Shown: positions 7,383 through 16,062 of the stretch, in pieces | Position numbering within the stretch: the stretch's first letter is position 1 | Layout: the number at the start of each line of letters is the position of its first letter | Source of the DNA: UBA11164 sp034376725 | Lineage (GTDB): Bacteria; Pseudomonadota; Gammaproteobacteria; Xanthomonadales; Xanthomonadaceae | Direction of reading: 5' to 3' | Assembly: GCA_034376725.1 (NCBI GenBank) | Contig: JAXMJH010000140.1 | Span: forward strand, 1-64,000 | Length of the DNA: 64,000 nt | Program-made: the position numbers and the translations under genes | Notes under the pieces: generated by a model | Told to the model about the DNA's origin: nothing | Databases searched by the model: none | The model's input: only the letters and a program-made list of their open reading frames with translations

Positions 7383-8636
7383 TTACTTCAGCTTCGCATC
7401 CGCGCGAAGCGCTTCGGCGCGGTCGGTTTTTTCCCAGGTGAAGGCGGTGAACGGGTCGGTCTGCTTCTTGACCTTCTTGCCGTTTTCGATCTGCTCCCAG
7501 TGGTAGACGCAGTTTTCGATCGGCTCGCGGCCGAAGTGGCCGTAGGCGGCGGTGCGCTGGTACATCGGGTGCACCAGGTCGAGCATTTTCAGGATGCCGT
7601 AGGGGCGCAGGTCGAAGTGGCCGCGGATCAGCTTTTCGATCTGGTGATCGGGAATCTTGCCGGTGCCGAAGGTGGTGACCGAGATCGAGGTCGGCTCGGC
7701 CACGCCGATGGCGTAGCTCAGCTGCACTTCGCAGCGGTCGGCAAGACCGGCCGCGACCACGTTCTTGGCGACGTAGCGCGCGGCGTAGGTTGCCGAGCGG
7801 TCGACCTTGGACGGATCCTTGCCGCTGAACGCGCCGCCGCCGTGGCGCGCCCATCCGCCGTAGGTATCGACGATGATCTTGCGTCCGGTCAGGCCGGCAT
7901 CGCCGACCGGTCCGCCGATCTCGAACTTTCCGGTCGGATTGATGTGGTATTTGGTGCCCTTGTGCAGCCACTTTTCGGGCAGCACCGGCTTGAGGATGTA
8001 CTCGCGCACCGCCTCGACCAGATCCTTGTGCTTGATGTCCGGGTCGTGCTGGGTGGACAGCACCACGGCGTCGATGGCGACCACCTTGCCGTTCTCGTAG
8101 CGCAGGGTGACCTGACTCTTGGCGTCCGGGCGCAGCCACGGCAGCGGCGAATTCTTCTTCTTGCGTACCTTGGACTGCTGCTCGACCAGTCGGTGCGAGT
8201 AGTGAATCGCGGCCGGCATCATCGCCTTGGTTTCGGTGGTGGCATAGCCGAACATCAGGCCCTGATCGCCAGCGCCCTGTTCCTCGGGCTTCTTTTGCTT
8301 CTTCTCGTGGCCGTCGACGCCCTGGGCGATGTCCGGCGACTGCTTGCCGATGAGATTGAGCACGCCGCAGGTGGCGCCGTCGAAGCCGACCGTGGAGCTG
8401 TCGTAGCCGATATCGGTGATCACCTTGCGGGTCAGCGCTTCCAGATCCACCCACGCGCTGGTGGTGATCTCGCCGGCGACGATCGCCACGCCGGTCTTGA
8501 CCAGGGTTTCGCACGCCACCCGCGCGCGCGGGTCCTGGGCCAGGATGGCGTCGAGCACGGCGTCGGAAATCTGGTCGGCGACCTTGTCCGGGTGACCTTC
8601 GGAGACCGATTCGGAGGTAAACAGGTAGCTGCTCAT
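7383..8636 (-). CDS. metK: S-adenosylmethionine synthetase
   Basis: Makes SAM from methionine and ATP in the cytoplasm. The 417-residue protein is full length, slightly longer than the E. coli enzyme because of a Lys-rich insertion (EKKQKKPEEQGAGDQG) ahead of the DQGLMFGYAT motif. Other hallmarks are SEGHPDKVADQISDA near residue 12, GGGAFSGKDPSKVDRSA, the P-loop-like segment, and FGREPIENCVYHWEQ at the C-terminus. With ahcY it covers the synthesis and clean-up sides of methylation. A hairpin in its short leader covers the only visible Shine-Dalgarno sequence. It ends convergently with the HNH cassette. Confidence 0.97.
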   Translation of the reverse strand: MSSYLFTSESVSEGHPDKVADQISDAVLDAILAQDPRARVACETLVKTGVAIVAGEITTSAWVDLEALTRKVITDIGYDSSTVGFDGATCGVLNLIGKQSPDIAQGVDGHEKKQKKPEEQGAGDQGLMFGYATTETKAMMPAAIHYSHRLVEQQSKVRKKKNSPLPWLRPDAKSQVTLRYENGKVVAIDAVVLSTQHDPDIKHKDLVEAVREYILKPVLPEKWLHKGTKYHINPTGKFEIGGPVGDAGLTGRKIIVDTYGGWARHGGGAFSGKDPSKVDRSATYAARYVAKNVVAAGLADRCEVQLSYAIGVAEPTSISVTTFGTGKIPDHQIEKLIRGHFDLRPYGILKMLDLVHPMYQRTAAYGHFGREPIENCVYHWEQIENGKKVKKQTDPFTAFTWEKTDRAEALRADAKLK

Positions 8637-8647
8637 TTCGGGTGAAT

Positions 8648-8671
8648 ATCCTTTGATTCGGATGAAAGGAT
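8648..8671 (-). promoter_or_regulatory. Hairpin in the metK leader covering the ribosome-binding site
   Basis: ATCCTTT and AAAGGAT pair as a 7-bp stem with a 10-base loop, 11 bases before the metK ATG. The AAAGGA arm is the only Shine-Dalgarno-like sequence, so folding would hide it. A TAGTAT -10 box lies upstream at 8688-8693. No known SAM riboswitch class is recognisable. Confidence 0.45.
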
Positions 8672-8771
8672 GAACGAACCGCGCATCATACTACGGTACG
8701 CATCGGTATGCATCGCGCGGCGCGGCTTGCTGGCCGGGTGATTTGCGCGCATTCGTTGAAGAGGCAGGGCG

Positions 8772-9785
8772 TCACGCTGCCGCCGCCCAGCGTCCGGCGG
8801 TGCCCTCGGACAGCGCCTGAAAGTAGGACCGGGTGAGTTCGATCTGCTGGTGCGGGCAATCGGTGCCGTTGACCGCGACGCGAAACGCCGACAGGGCCGA
8901 ATCCGACCGGCTGGTGCCGCCCTTGGCGTACCAGCCCAGATGCTTGCGCGCGATCCGCACGCCGGCCAGTCCGCCGTAGAAGTCGTGCAGGTGGTTCAGA
9001 TGGCCGATCAGCAGGTCGCAGACCTGATCCGGTGCGGGCTCCGGCAGGCGTTCGCCGGTTTGCAGGAAGTGGGCGATCTCGCGAAAGATCCACGGCCTTC
9101 CCTGCGCGGCGCGGCCGATCATCAGGCCGTCGGCGCCGGTGTGGCGAAGCACCCGCACTGCGGCTTCGGGCCCGTCGATGTCGCCGTTGGCGAGCACCGG
9201 AATGCGCACGCTGGCCTTCACTTCGGCGATGGTGTCGTATTCGGCCTGTCCGGTGTAAAGCTGGTCGCGGGTGCGGCCGTGCACGGCGAGCGCGGCGATT
9301 CCAGTCTGCTCTGCGATGCCCGCGATGGTCACCGCGTTGCGCTGATCGGCTGCCCAGCCGGTGCGGATTTTCAGGGTCACCGGCACATCCACTGCGCGCA
9401 CCACCGCGTCGAGGATCCGGGCCACCAGTGTTTCGTCGCGCATCAGTGCCGAGCCAGCCCATGCCTTGCACACTTTCTTGGCCGGGCAACTCATGTTGAT
9501 GTCGATGATCTGTGCGCCGTTGGCCACGTTGTGGCGTGCGGCCTGGGCCAGAAGGGCGGGGTCGGTGCCGGCGATCTGCACCGAGACCGGCGCGGGCTCT
9601 CCGGCGTGATCCATCCGGTGCAGGGATTTGCGGGTATGCCACAGGCGCGGGTCGGCGCTGGTCATCTCCGATACGCACAGGCCGGCGCCCAGATGCTTGC
9701 ACAGCATCCGGAACGGCTTGTCGGTGACGCCGGCCATGGGCGCCAGTACCAGCGGCGGTTCGATACGGTGTGGCCCGATGCGCAT
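8772..9785 (-). CDS. dusB: tRNA-dihydrouridine synthase B
   Basis: FMN- and NADPH-dependent reduction of uridine to dihydrouridine in tRNA. The start at 9785 gives 337 residues beginning MRIGPHRIEPPLVLAPMAGV, the usual DusB opening; a longer frame upstream has no similarity. Visible are the FMN-binding LAPMAGVTDKPFR, the catalytic Cys in INMSCPAKKV near residue 100, LKIRTGW, VHGRTRDQLYTG and LMIGRAAQGRPWIF. The C-terminal HDFYGGLAGVRIARKHLGWY helix-rich domain fits DusB rather than DusA or DusC. In E. coli dusB precedes fis, but no fis follows here. Confidence 0.93.
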   Translation of the reverse strand: MRIGPHRIEPPLVLAPMAGVTDKPFRMLCKHLGAGLCVSEMTSADPRLWHTRKSLHRMDHAGEPAPVSVQIAGTDPALLAQAARHNVANGAQIIDINMSCPAKKVCKAWAGSALMRDETLVARILDAVVRAVDVPVTLKIRTGWAADQRNAVTIAGIAEQTGIAALAVHGRTRDQLYTGQAEYDTIAEVKASVRIPVLANGDIDGPEAAVRVLRHTGADGLMIGRAAQGRPWIFREIAHFLQTGERLPEPAPDQVCDLLIGHLNHLHDFYGGLAGVRIARKHLGWYAKGGTSRSDSALSAFRVAVNGTDCPHQQIELTRSYFQALSEGTAGRWAAAA

Positions 9786-9873
9786 CCGTGCATGGTATCG
9801 CGGCCCTGGCCTGGACGGCACGCGTGCTTTAGCCCGGCAGCGCCGGGTCTTCAGGTGCCGGCCAGGCCAGCGC

Positions 9874-10203
9874 TCAGGACTCGGCGATCGGCGCTGTCGG
9901 AGCGTTGGCCTTGACCGAAGCGATTCCCTTTTCGCAGCTCGCAGCGCTGGCATACATCTGGCTCTTGCCAATGACCTGTCCGTTGCTGGCATTGAGGGTG
10001 AAGTAGTTCTTGCCGTTCTTGGCGGTCTTTCGCTCGAAATTGCCGTCGACCGCACAGTGCTTTCGCACGGACTCGATCCCGTTCAGGCAGGAAGCACGGG
10101 CCCTGTAGCCTTCCGAGCCGAGGATCACCAGGCCGTTGCCGGCCTTGAGGCTGAAGTAGTGCTCGCCATTGCTGCCAACCTTGATTTCGAATTTTCCGGC
10201 CAT
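9874..10203 (-). CDS. YegP-like protein with two DUF1508 domains
   Basis: A 109-residue protein made of two similar halves. Each half has the pattern FEIKxGSNGEHYFSLKAGNG / FERKTAKNGKNYFTLNASNG followed by a Cys-containing helix ending in GIxSVK. This is the tandem DUF1508 (YegP) arrangement, a small soluble fold of unknown biochemical role. The ATG at 10203 is preceded by AGGAG at a good distance, and the in-frame extension upstream is not conserved. It is monocistronic, between dusB and the ribokinase gene on the same strand. Confidence 0.88.
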   Translation of the reverse strand: MAGKFEIKVGSNGEHYFSLKAGNGLVILGSEGYRARASCLNGIESVRKHCAVDGNFERKTAKNGKNYFTLNASNGQVIGKSQMYASAASCEKGIASVKANAPTAPIAES

Positions 10204-10302
10204 GATCGACTCCTGATGGGAATGGACTGGTTGCGGTGCGTTGCGCACGCCGGAGGGAGTCAGCTTTGCCAAATGGGTCGCTAAAACAGCGTGAATCCCG
10301 GC

Positions 10303-11250
10303 TCAGGATGGCTGTGGCGTGAGAAACGGCATCGCCAGCGCCGCGCCGGCCTTCTCGGTGGAACGGGCGGCGTAGCGGTTGGCGAAGGCGACCGCTTGGC
10401 CGAAGTCGTCGGCCAATGGCCCGGCCAATGCGGCGGCCAGCGCGCCATTGAAGGCATCGCCGGCGCCGGTGGTGTCGATCGCGTCGGCCGGCAGTCCGGC
10501 CACGCGGAAGTACTGCCGGCCGTCGGCATCGACTGACTGCAGCGAGACGAAGCAGCCGGCTGCACCCAACGTGATCACCACGATGGCTGCCGACACGCTC
10601 CGGCACAGGGCGTGCAACTCGGCGTCGTCGATTTCGATCAACGCTTCCGGGCGCAGGGCGGGGCCGCCCGTGGCGCTGAGCAGCGCGCAGAATTCGGTTT
10701 CATTCGGAGTGACGATGTCGGCGAGGCCGAGCAGCGAGCAATCCAGATTCGCGTCGGCCGGCGCCGGGTTGAGGATGGTCCGCACACCCCGCGCGCGCGC
10801 TGCGGCAAGCGCGGCGCGAACCGCACCACGATCGATTTCCAGTTGGGTCAGAAGCACGGCGGCGTGCCGCAACGCATCGTCTTGCGCGGCAATGAACGCG
10901 GTCGTCAGCAGGGCGTTGGCGCCGGGAGCAACGACAATCTGGTTTCTGCCCTCGGCATCGACCACGACTGCGGCGCAGCCGGTGGGCGCGGCGACGCGCT
11001 CGGCGCGCAATTCCAATCCGTCGCGCTGCGCCAGCTCGCAGGCCAGATCGGCCGGTGGGTCGGTGCCAAGCGCAGCGACGAACACGGTTTCGGCGCCGGC
11101 TCGGCGCGCCGCGATGGCCTGGTTGAAGCCCTTGCCGCCCGGCCCGGTGGCATAGCTTCCGCTGACCGTCTGGCCGCCGATCGGCAATGCGGCGCAGGTC
11201 CAGACGTGGTCCTGGTTGAACGAGCCGACCACCAGCACCCGGCCTGCCAT
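10303..11250 (-). CDS. rbsK: Ribokinase-like sugar kinase (PfkB family)
   Basis: Phosphorylates ribose or a related sugar or nucleoside with ATP. The 315-residue protein shows both PfkB signatures: GPGGKGFNQAIAARRAGAET near residue 37 and DTTGAGDAFNGALAAAL near the C-terminus, where the Asp is the catalytic base. NPAPAD and VTPNETE are also typical of ribokinase. The gene begins five bases after the stop of a NupC-type nucleoside transporter, so the pair probably imports nucleosides and uses the released ribose. The exact substrate (ribose versus nucleoside) cannot be settled by sequence reading. Confidence 0.85.
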   Translation of the reverse strand: MAGRVLVVGSFNQDHVWTCAALPIGGQTVSGSYATGPGGKGFNQAIAARRAGAETVFVAALGTDPPADLACELAQRDGLELRAERVAAPTGCAAVVVDAEGRNQIVVAPGANALLTTAFIAAQDDALRHAAVLLTQLEIDRGAVRAALAAARARGVRTILNPAPADANLDCSLLGLADIVTPNETEFCALLSATGGPALRPEALIEIDDAELHALCRSVSAAIVVITLGAAGCFVSLQSVDADGRQYFRVAGLPADAIDTTGAGDAFNGALAAALAGPLADDFGQAVAFANRYAARSTEKAGAALAMPFLTPQPS

Positions 11251-11255
11251 GGCGA

Positions 11256-12521
11256 TCAGATCGTGCCCAGCACGCCGGCGATGGTGGCGGTCATGAAGGT
11301 CGCCAACGAACCACCGAGCACGGCCTTGAGCCCGAACTTGGCAAGCTCGTGGCGGCGCTCGGGCGCGATGCCTCCGATGCCTCCGATCTGGATCGCGATC
11401 GAGCTGAAATTGGCGAACCCGCACAGCGCATAGGTGGCGATCAGCTGGCTCTTGGCCGACAGGGTGTCTTTGATCTGGCTGAGCTCGGCATAGGCGACGA
11501 ATTCGTTGAGCACCACCTTGGTGCCGATCAGGCCACCGACGCTGACTGCGTCTTCCCACGGCACGCCGATGATCCAGGCGATCGGCGCCATCACCAGACC
11601 CAGCAGCGTGGACAGGCCCAGCTCGCGGCCCAGCATCTCGTTCATGCCGGTGAGCTCGCCCAGCCAGGCGATCGGCGCGTCGAGCAGGGCGATCAGCGCA
11701 ATGAAAGCCAGCAGCATGGCGCCGACATTGAGTGCCAGGCGCAGGCCATCGCTGGCGCCGGCGGCTGCCGCGTCGATGACGTTGGCGGTGGTGCGTTCGA
11801 TGTTGGCCTTGACCTGGCCACGGGTCAGCGGCTCACCGGTTTCCGGCACCAGAATCTTGGCGATCACCAGCGTGGCCGGCGCGGCCATGATGCTGGCCGC
11901 GATCAGGTGCTTGGCGAAGTAGCGCTGGGCTTCCGGGTCGGGCCCGCCGAGCATCTGCACATAGGCGCCAAGCACGCCGCCGGCGATGGTGGCCATGCCG
12001 CCGATCATCAGCGCCAGCAGCTCCGAGCGGGTCATGGTGGCGATGTAAGGCTTGACCACCAGCGGCGCTTCGGTCTGCCCGACGAAGGCGTTGGCCGCCA
12101 CCGACAAGGTTTCCGCGCCCGAGACATTCATCACCTTGGTGATCACCCAGGCCATGCCCTTGACGATCGCCTGCATGATGCCCAGGTGGTAGAGCACGGC
12201 CATCAGCGATGCGAAAAAGATGATGGTGGGCAGAACCTGGAAAGCGATGATGAAGCCCAGCGCATCCTGAGACGCCAGCGGGCCGAAGATGAAGCTGGAG
12301 CCTTTCTGGGTGAATCCGAGCAAGGCCACGAAGCCCTCGCTGAGCGCGCCGAAGATGGCCGCGCCGAACGGCGTGAGCAGCACGAAACTGGCGAACACCA
12401 ATTGCAGACCCACGCCGGTGGCGACCAGCCGCCAGTCGACCGCCCGGCGATTCTCGGAAAAGGCGAGGGCAATGGCGATCAGCGCGGCGAGGCCGACAAG
12501 TCCAAACAGAATGTCGAGCAT
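11256..12521 (-). CDS. Concentrative nucleoside transporter, NupC/CNT family
   Basis: A 421-residue inner-membrane symporter for nucleosides. It has the three CNT parts: an N-terminal helical region, the gate domain, and the C-terminal domain. Family motifs seen are GSSFIFGPL, FQVLPTIIFFASLMAVLYHLG, the QTEAPLVVKPY segment that contributes to the substrate site, and the GGLIGTKVVLNEFVAY and CGFANFSSIAIQIGGIG motifs near the C-terminus. The start at 12521 was chosen because it opens with MLDILFG, as in relatives. It is the first gene of a two-gene operon with the ribokinase. Confidence 0.92.
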   Translation of the reverse strand: MLDILFGLVGLAALIAIALAFSENRRAVDWRLVATGVGLQLVFASFVLLTPFGAAIFGALSEGFVALLGFTQKGSSFIFGPLASQDALGFIIAFQVLPTIIFFASLMAVLYHLGIMQAIVKGMAWVITKVMNVSGAETLSVAANAFVGQTEAPLVVKPYIATMTRSELLALMIGGMATIAGGVLGAYVQMLGGPDPEAQRYFAKHLIAASIMAAPATLVIAKILVPETGEPLTRGQVKANIERTTANVIDAAAAGASDGLRLALNVGAMLLAFIALIALLDAPIAWLGELTGMNEMLGRELGLSTLLGLVMAPIAWIIGVPWEDAVSVGGLIGTKVVLNEFVAYAELSQIKDTLSAKSQLIATYALCGFANFSSIAIQIGGIGGIAPERRHELAKFGLKAVLGGSLATFMTATIAGVLGTI

Positions 12522-12599
12522 GTAATTTCCGAAGTCCAGACGATGGGGCAGACTAAGCCAGCCGATGACCGGGAACAAGCGCCGGCTGCGTCGGCCACC

Positions 12600-13736
12600 T
12601 CATCCGCGGGCGACCAGCCGATTGCGGCCCATGCGTTTGGCTTCGCGCAGGCGCAGGTCTGCGTGGCGCATCAAGCCCGACAGTTCCGCCGCATCGTGCG
12701 GAAAACTGGCCAGCCCGGCGCTTATGGTCACGGTCACCGGAAGACTGCCGCGCTTGGGGGAAAATGGCGTATTGGCCAATCGCTGACGCAGGCGTTCCAT
12801 CAGTTCCCAGGCGGTGCCCAGCGGAAGGTGCATCAGTAATACGAATTCCTCGCCGCCGACCCGGATCAGCGGTTGCTCGCGGCCGATCGCGTCGCGCAGG
12901 CAGTGCACCACGTGTTGGAGCGCGCGATCGCCGACACCATGGCCGAATTCATCGTTGATGCGACGGAAGTGGTCCAGATCGATCAGCGCCAGCGTCATCG
13001 TCAGATCGTCGCGCCGCGCATCGGCCAGGATTTGCGGAACCCGGTGAATCAGGTAGGAGCGATTGGGCAGCCCGGTCAGCGTATCGGTGCCGGACAGCAT
13101 CACCAGCCGCTGCATGCGGAACACGATGACTGCGGTGATCAAGGTGGCGATCAGCAGCACGGCGACACGCTGGATCTGGCCGGGAACATCGACCGACCCG
13201 TAAATCGGCGATGGCGACAGCGAAGCAAATCCGTCATTGGCGATCATCAGGCCGACGACCACCGCCAGGTATTGGAGTGCGGCGGTGAGCCCGATGAACA
13301 GGCTCGCCCGCCCGTCGTTCTTGAGCGCCGACAGGACGATTGCCAGCACGTAGACCGCAAACACCACTTGGCTGTTCAACGCCGCCGCAGGATGACTGGT
13401 CGCAAGCAGCACCAGCACCAGCGAGGTCAGCGTAACATCCGATGCCCCGGTCACGAACGGCAGCCATCGATGGCGCCGCGCCCGTTTGGCCAGGTACAGC
13501 CAGAGCAACGCAACGGCCAGCGCGAAGACGGTGCCGCTGAGCCCCACCACAGTTTCGAACCAGCGGCCGCCGGCCACGTGGTTGATGATCGGCAGCAGCA
13601 AAAGCAATACGGTTGCCGCCACGCGAAGCCGGGCAATGAGAAGTTCGCCACCGGCGCCGATTTCCTGCATCAAGGCATCCGGACGCTCGACCAGCGAGCG
13701 TCCCAGGCCGGACAGGGTTTCACCCAGCGTGCTCAT
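12600..13736 (-). CDS. Membrane diguanylate cyclase (GGDEF domain)
   Basis: Synthesises the second messenger c-di-GMP from two GTP. The 378-residue protein has an N-terminal membrane part of about six helices (roughly residues 35-205) and a C-terminal GGDEF domain (about 215-375). The domain contains DTLTGLPNRSYL, DLDHFRRINDEFGH with the metal-binding Asp, and the active-site signature as GGEEF near residue 295, an allowed variant. No inhibitory RxxD site is obvious four to five residues ahead of it. The sensed signal is unknown. It stands alone between the nucleoside transporter and a repeat-rich gap. Confidence 0.92.
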   Translation of the reverse strand: MSTLGETLSGLGRSLVERPDALMQEIGAGGELLIARLRVAATVLLLLLPIINHVAGGRWFETVVGLSGTVFALAVALLWLYLAKRARRHRWLPFVTGASDVTLTSLVLVLLATSHPAAALNSQVVFAVYVLAIVLSALKNDGRASLFIGLTAALQYLAVVVGLMIANDGFASLSPSPIYGSVDVPGQIQRVAVLLIATLITAVIVFRMQRLVMLSGTDTLTGLPNRSYLIHRVPQILADARRDDLTMTLALIDLDHFRRINDEFGHGVGDRALQHVVHCLRDAIGREQPLIRVGGEEFVLLMHLPLGTAWELMERLRQRLANTPFSPKRGSLPVTVTISAGLASFPHDAAELSGLMRHADLRLREAKRMGRNRLVARG

Positions 13737-13930
13737 GGCAACACAGTCGCGGACTCATGACGAAGGACGCTGAGGATAGCGCGACCGGACCAGCAAGGTG
13801 ATATGAGGAACCCGGTCAAGGGCAGGAGGCAAGCAAGTCTGAAGCCTTCACCGGGCTATTGCGCGCGGAAAACGATTCCTCCTTAGCGTGCCGGATCCAG
13901 AGCCGAGTAGCCCGGATTGCAGCGCAGCGA

Positions 13931-14062
13931 ACCGAGCGCGGGCGCAGTCCAAGCGAAGGCGCAGCGGGCAAAGCCCGCGTAGCCGCGCAGCGGCCGACCG
14001 AGCGCGGGCGCAGCCCAAGCGAAGGCGCAGCGGGCAAAGCCCGCGTAGCCGCGCAGCGGCCG
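13931..14062. repeat. 66-bp tandem duplication
   Basis: Two adjacent copies (13931-13996 and 13997-14062) of a GC-rich unit that begins ACCGAGCGCGGGCGCAG and ends GCGCAGCGGCCG, differing at one base (AGTCC against AGCCC). The surrounding 13737-14247 stretch contains no gene but is rich in related fragments: CGGATTGCAGCGCAGCG occurs at 13914-13930 and again near 14193. The second copy's end, GCGGCCGAAAGCCGGGA, recurs near 35080. Confidence 0.85.
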
Positions 14063-14121
14063 AAAGCCGGGACCGCCAGGACACCAATCGAACCCCGGCC
14101 CACCCGGTGAACCGAAACACC

Positions 14122-14150
14122 CGGGTCGCGGGCGTGGCCCGCTCCTACAG
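14122..14150. repeat. Dispersed repeat of the CTGTAGGAGCGGGC type
   Basis: On the minus strand this reads CTGTAGGAGCGGGCCACGCC and onwards to CGCGACCCG, an imperfect palindrome around GGGC..GCCC. Very similar intergenic repeats are common in Xanthomonadaceae and Pseudomonas genomes. Only one full copy is seen in this window. Confidence 0.6.
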
Positions 14151-14247
14151 GTCGTATCGCAACTCTCGTACGCGAGACCGATTCGAGCAGCTCGGATTGC
14201 AGCGCAGCGGGCGTAGCTCGCGCAGCCGGCCAGCGCCCGCAAGGCTT

Positions 14248-14817
14248 CTAGCCGGCGCCCGGCCCGGCAAGCGCCACCCAGACGGCCATGGCGGCGAACA
14301 GGCCGGCAGCCGCCCAGCGGGCGAGGTGCAAGGGCAGGCGCTGAGCGAACCGGTTGCCCAGCCAGATCACCGGAAGATTTGCCAGCAGCATGCCGATCGT
14401 GGTGCCGGTCACTACCTGCCACAGGCTGTCGAAGCGCGCGGCCAGGACAACGGTGGCGACCTGCGTTTTGTCGCCCATTTCCGCCAGGAAGAACGCGATC
14501 AGGGTGGCCACGAAAGCGCCGCGCATCGGGAGTCCGCTCTGATCCTTCTCCAGTTTGTCCGGCACCAGCGCCCAGATTGCGACTGCCAGGAACGAAGCGG
14601 CGACCAGCCAGCGCAGAAGATCGGGTGAGAACCAGCCGGCGACCAGGATGCCCAGCCAGCCGGCCAGCGCGTGATTGGCCACCGTGGCGACCAGGATTCC
14701 GGCGGCAATCGGCACCGGCTGTCGATACCGGGCAGCCAGCACCAGGGCGAGCAGTTGGGTTTTGTCGCCGATCTCAGCGATGGCGACGGCCAGGGTTGAA
14801 ACCAGCAGTGCTTCCAA
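14248..14817 (-). CDS. GDT1/TMEM165 (UPF0016) family cation exporter
   Basis: A 189-residue inner-membrane protein with six or seven helices and an internal duplication. Each half carries the family signature E-x-G-D-K-T: residues 15-20 (EIGDKT) and 113-118 (EMGDKT). Bacterial relatives export Mn2+ and protect against manganese excess; eukaryotic ones exchange Ca2+ or Mn2+ for protons. The substrate here is therefore probably manganese, by family knowledge only. A TAGAAT -10-like box lies about 30 bp upstream. I looked for the manganese-sensing yybP-ykoY riboswitch before it and found no convincing match. Confidence 0.9.
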   Translation of the reverse strand: MEALLVSTLAVAIAEIGDKTQLLALVLAARYRQPVPIAAGILVATVANHALAGWLGILVAGWFSPDLLRWLVAASFLAVAIWALVPDKLEKDQSGLPMRGAFVATLIAFFLAEMGDKTQVATVVLAARFDSLWQVVTGTTIGMLLANLPVIWLGNRFAQRLPLHLARWAAAGLFAAMAVWVALAGPGAG

Positions 14818-14954
14818 TGGTGCATCCAGCCGGGCAGGGGGCTGTCATTCTACGCGGCCGGGCGGCTGACCCGGCGCGGCGGTCGGCTCGAATCGAAGTC
14901 GACTTCGTGTCGGCCGGAATGTCAGCCCACGCCGGGCAGCGGCGGGAGATTCGC

Positions 14955-16049
14955 TCAGATCGGCGCGCCCGGCGGCGGGCGAGGCGCCTTGGGCGGCTTC
15001 GGTGGCTCGGGCGGCGAAGGGGCGCGCGGCGCTTCGATGAACCGCAGCGCAGCGGTTTCGGGCACGGTCAGTTCCAGCGTCTGCACGCGCTGATCGCGCT
15101 GGATCTCAAGCGTGGCCGTGCTGCCGCCGGGCAGCGTGCGCAGCGCCTTCATCACCGCGCGCGGGCCGTCTACCGGTTCGCCCTGAATCTTCAGGATCAC
15201 ATCACCGGCGCGCAGGCTGTCGAGGGCTCGCCCGGGATTGAGCACCAGTGCGCCGCGGTCGACGCCGAAGTAACGGCCGAGGTCGGTGTCGACGCTGGCC
15301 AGGTTCAGACCGCTCCAGCGCATCGCCCGGAACACGCGATGTCGGTCGCAGTCGGCGTTCTCGCCCTCGCAGTCGCGAGCGTCGATGACGATCCGCTCGA
15401 TGTCGATTTCCGGCGCCACGCCGTCTTCATTCAGGCGCAGGTTTTCCAGATTGAAATGCTCGGTGATCCGGCGCAGCGGCTCCAGCGAACCGGCCTCCGG
15501 CGCCCAGATCATCAGACGGTCCATTTTTTCCGCTTCCAGCGCCACCGAGGCGCGCTTGCCCTCGCGGGCGTAGCCCAGCTCGACGGTATCGCCTTCCTCC
15601 AGTTCGCCGATCAGGGCGCGCGCATTGGCCAGCCGCTCGGCGGCATCGCTGCCCGCGATGTCGGTGCCGTTGACGCTGACCAGGGTATCGCCCGACTTGA
15701 GCCCGGCGCGGTCGGCCGGGCCGCCCGGTGTGACACCGGCCAGCGTGACGTCGCCGTCCTCGCCCTCGGCCATCACCACGCCGATGATCGGTCGGCTCAT
15801 GCGCATTTCGCGCAGTGCGATCACCTGCTCTTTCGCCAGGCTGCCGGCCTCGCTGGCCAGTTGCCGGGACAGCTCGGCAAACCGGCGCGAAGCGTCGGCC
15901 AGTTCCTGGCGTGCGGCTTCCAGATCCTTCCGGATGTGCTCGCGGTCCAGTCGTTTCTGTTCTTCGGCACTTTCATCCTGGGCCACAGTCAGCAGCGGCC
16001 AGGCCAGGCTGGCGATCAATAGCAAGATTCCGATGCGGGAAGTCTTCAT
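14955..16049 (-). CDS. Secreted PDZ-domain protein, third gene of a sigma/anti-sigma operon
   Basis: A 364-residue protein with a signal peptide (about residues 1-23, ending VAQD), a charged coiled-coil-like segment (28-75), a first PDZ domain (about 88-175, with IIGVVMA and AGLKSGDTLVSVNG), an acidic middle part with CEGENADC, and a second PDZ-like region (about 265-345, GRALDSLRAGDVILKIQGEP). It ends in a Pro-rich tail. No protease active site is visible, so it is not a DegP-type protease. It follows the anti-sigma gene by 13 bp and probably senses or binds envelope proteins in the same pathway. That role is inference. Confidence 0.8.
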   Translation of the reverse strand: MKTSRIGILLLIASLAWPLLTVAQDESAEEQKRLDREHIRKDLEAARQELADASRRFAELSRQLASEAGSLAKEQVIALREMRMSRPIIGVVMAEGEDGDVTLAGVTPGGPADRAGLKSGDTLVSVNGTDIAGSDAAERLANARALIGELEEGDTVELGYAREGKRASVALEAEKMDRLMIWAPEAGSLEPLRRITEHFNLENLRLNEDGVAPEIDIERIVIDARDCEGENADCDRHRVFRAMRWSGLNLASVDTDLGRYFGVDRGALVLNPGRALDSLRAGDVILKIQGEPVDGPRAVMKALRTLPGGSTATLEIQRDQRVQTLELTVPETAALRFIEAPRAPSPPEPPKPPKAPRPPPGAPI

Positions 16050-16062
16050 GGCGGTTCCTCTG

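Noticed and set aside
13931..14062. CRISPR array
   Set aside because: Two adjacent 66-bp copies without spacers are a tandem duplication; the heptamer arrays also lack spacers, and no cas genes are present.
14818..14954. yybP-ykoY manganese riboswitch before the GDT1-family gene
   Set aside because: The conserved aptamer blocks were not found in the 137-bp leader.
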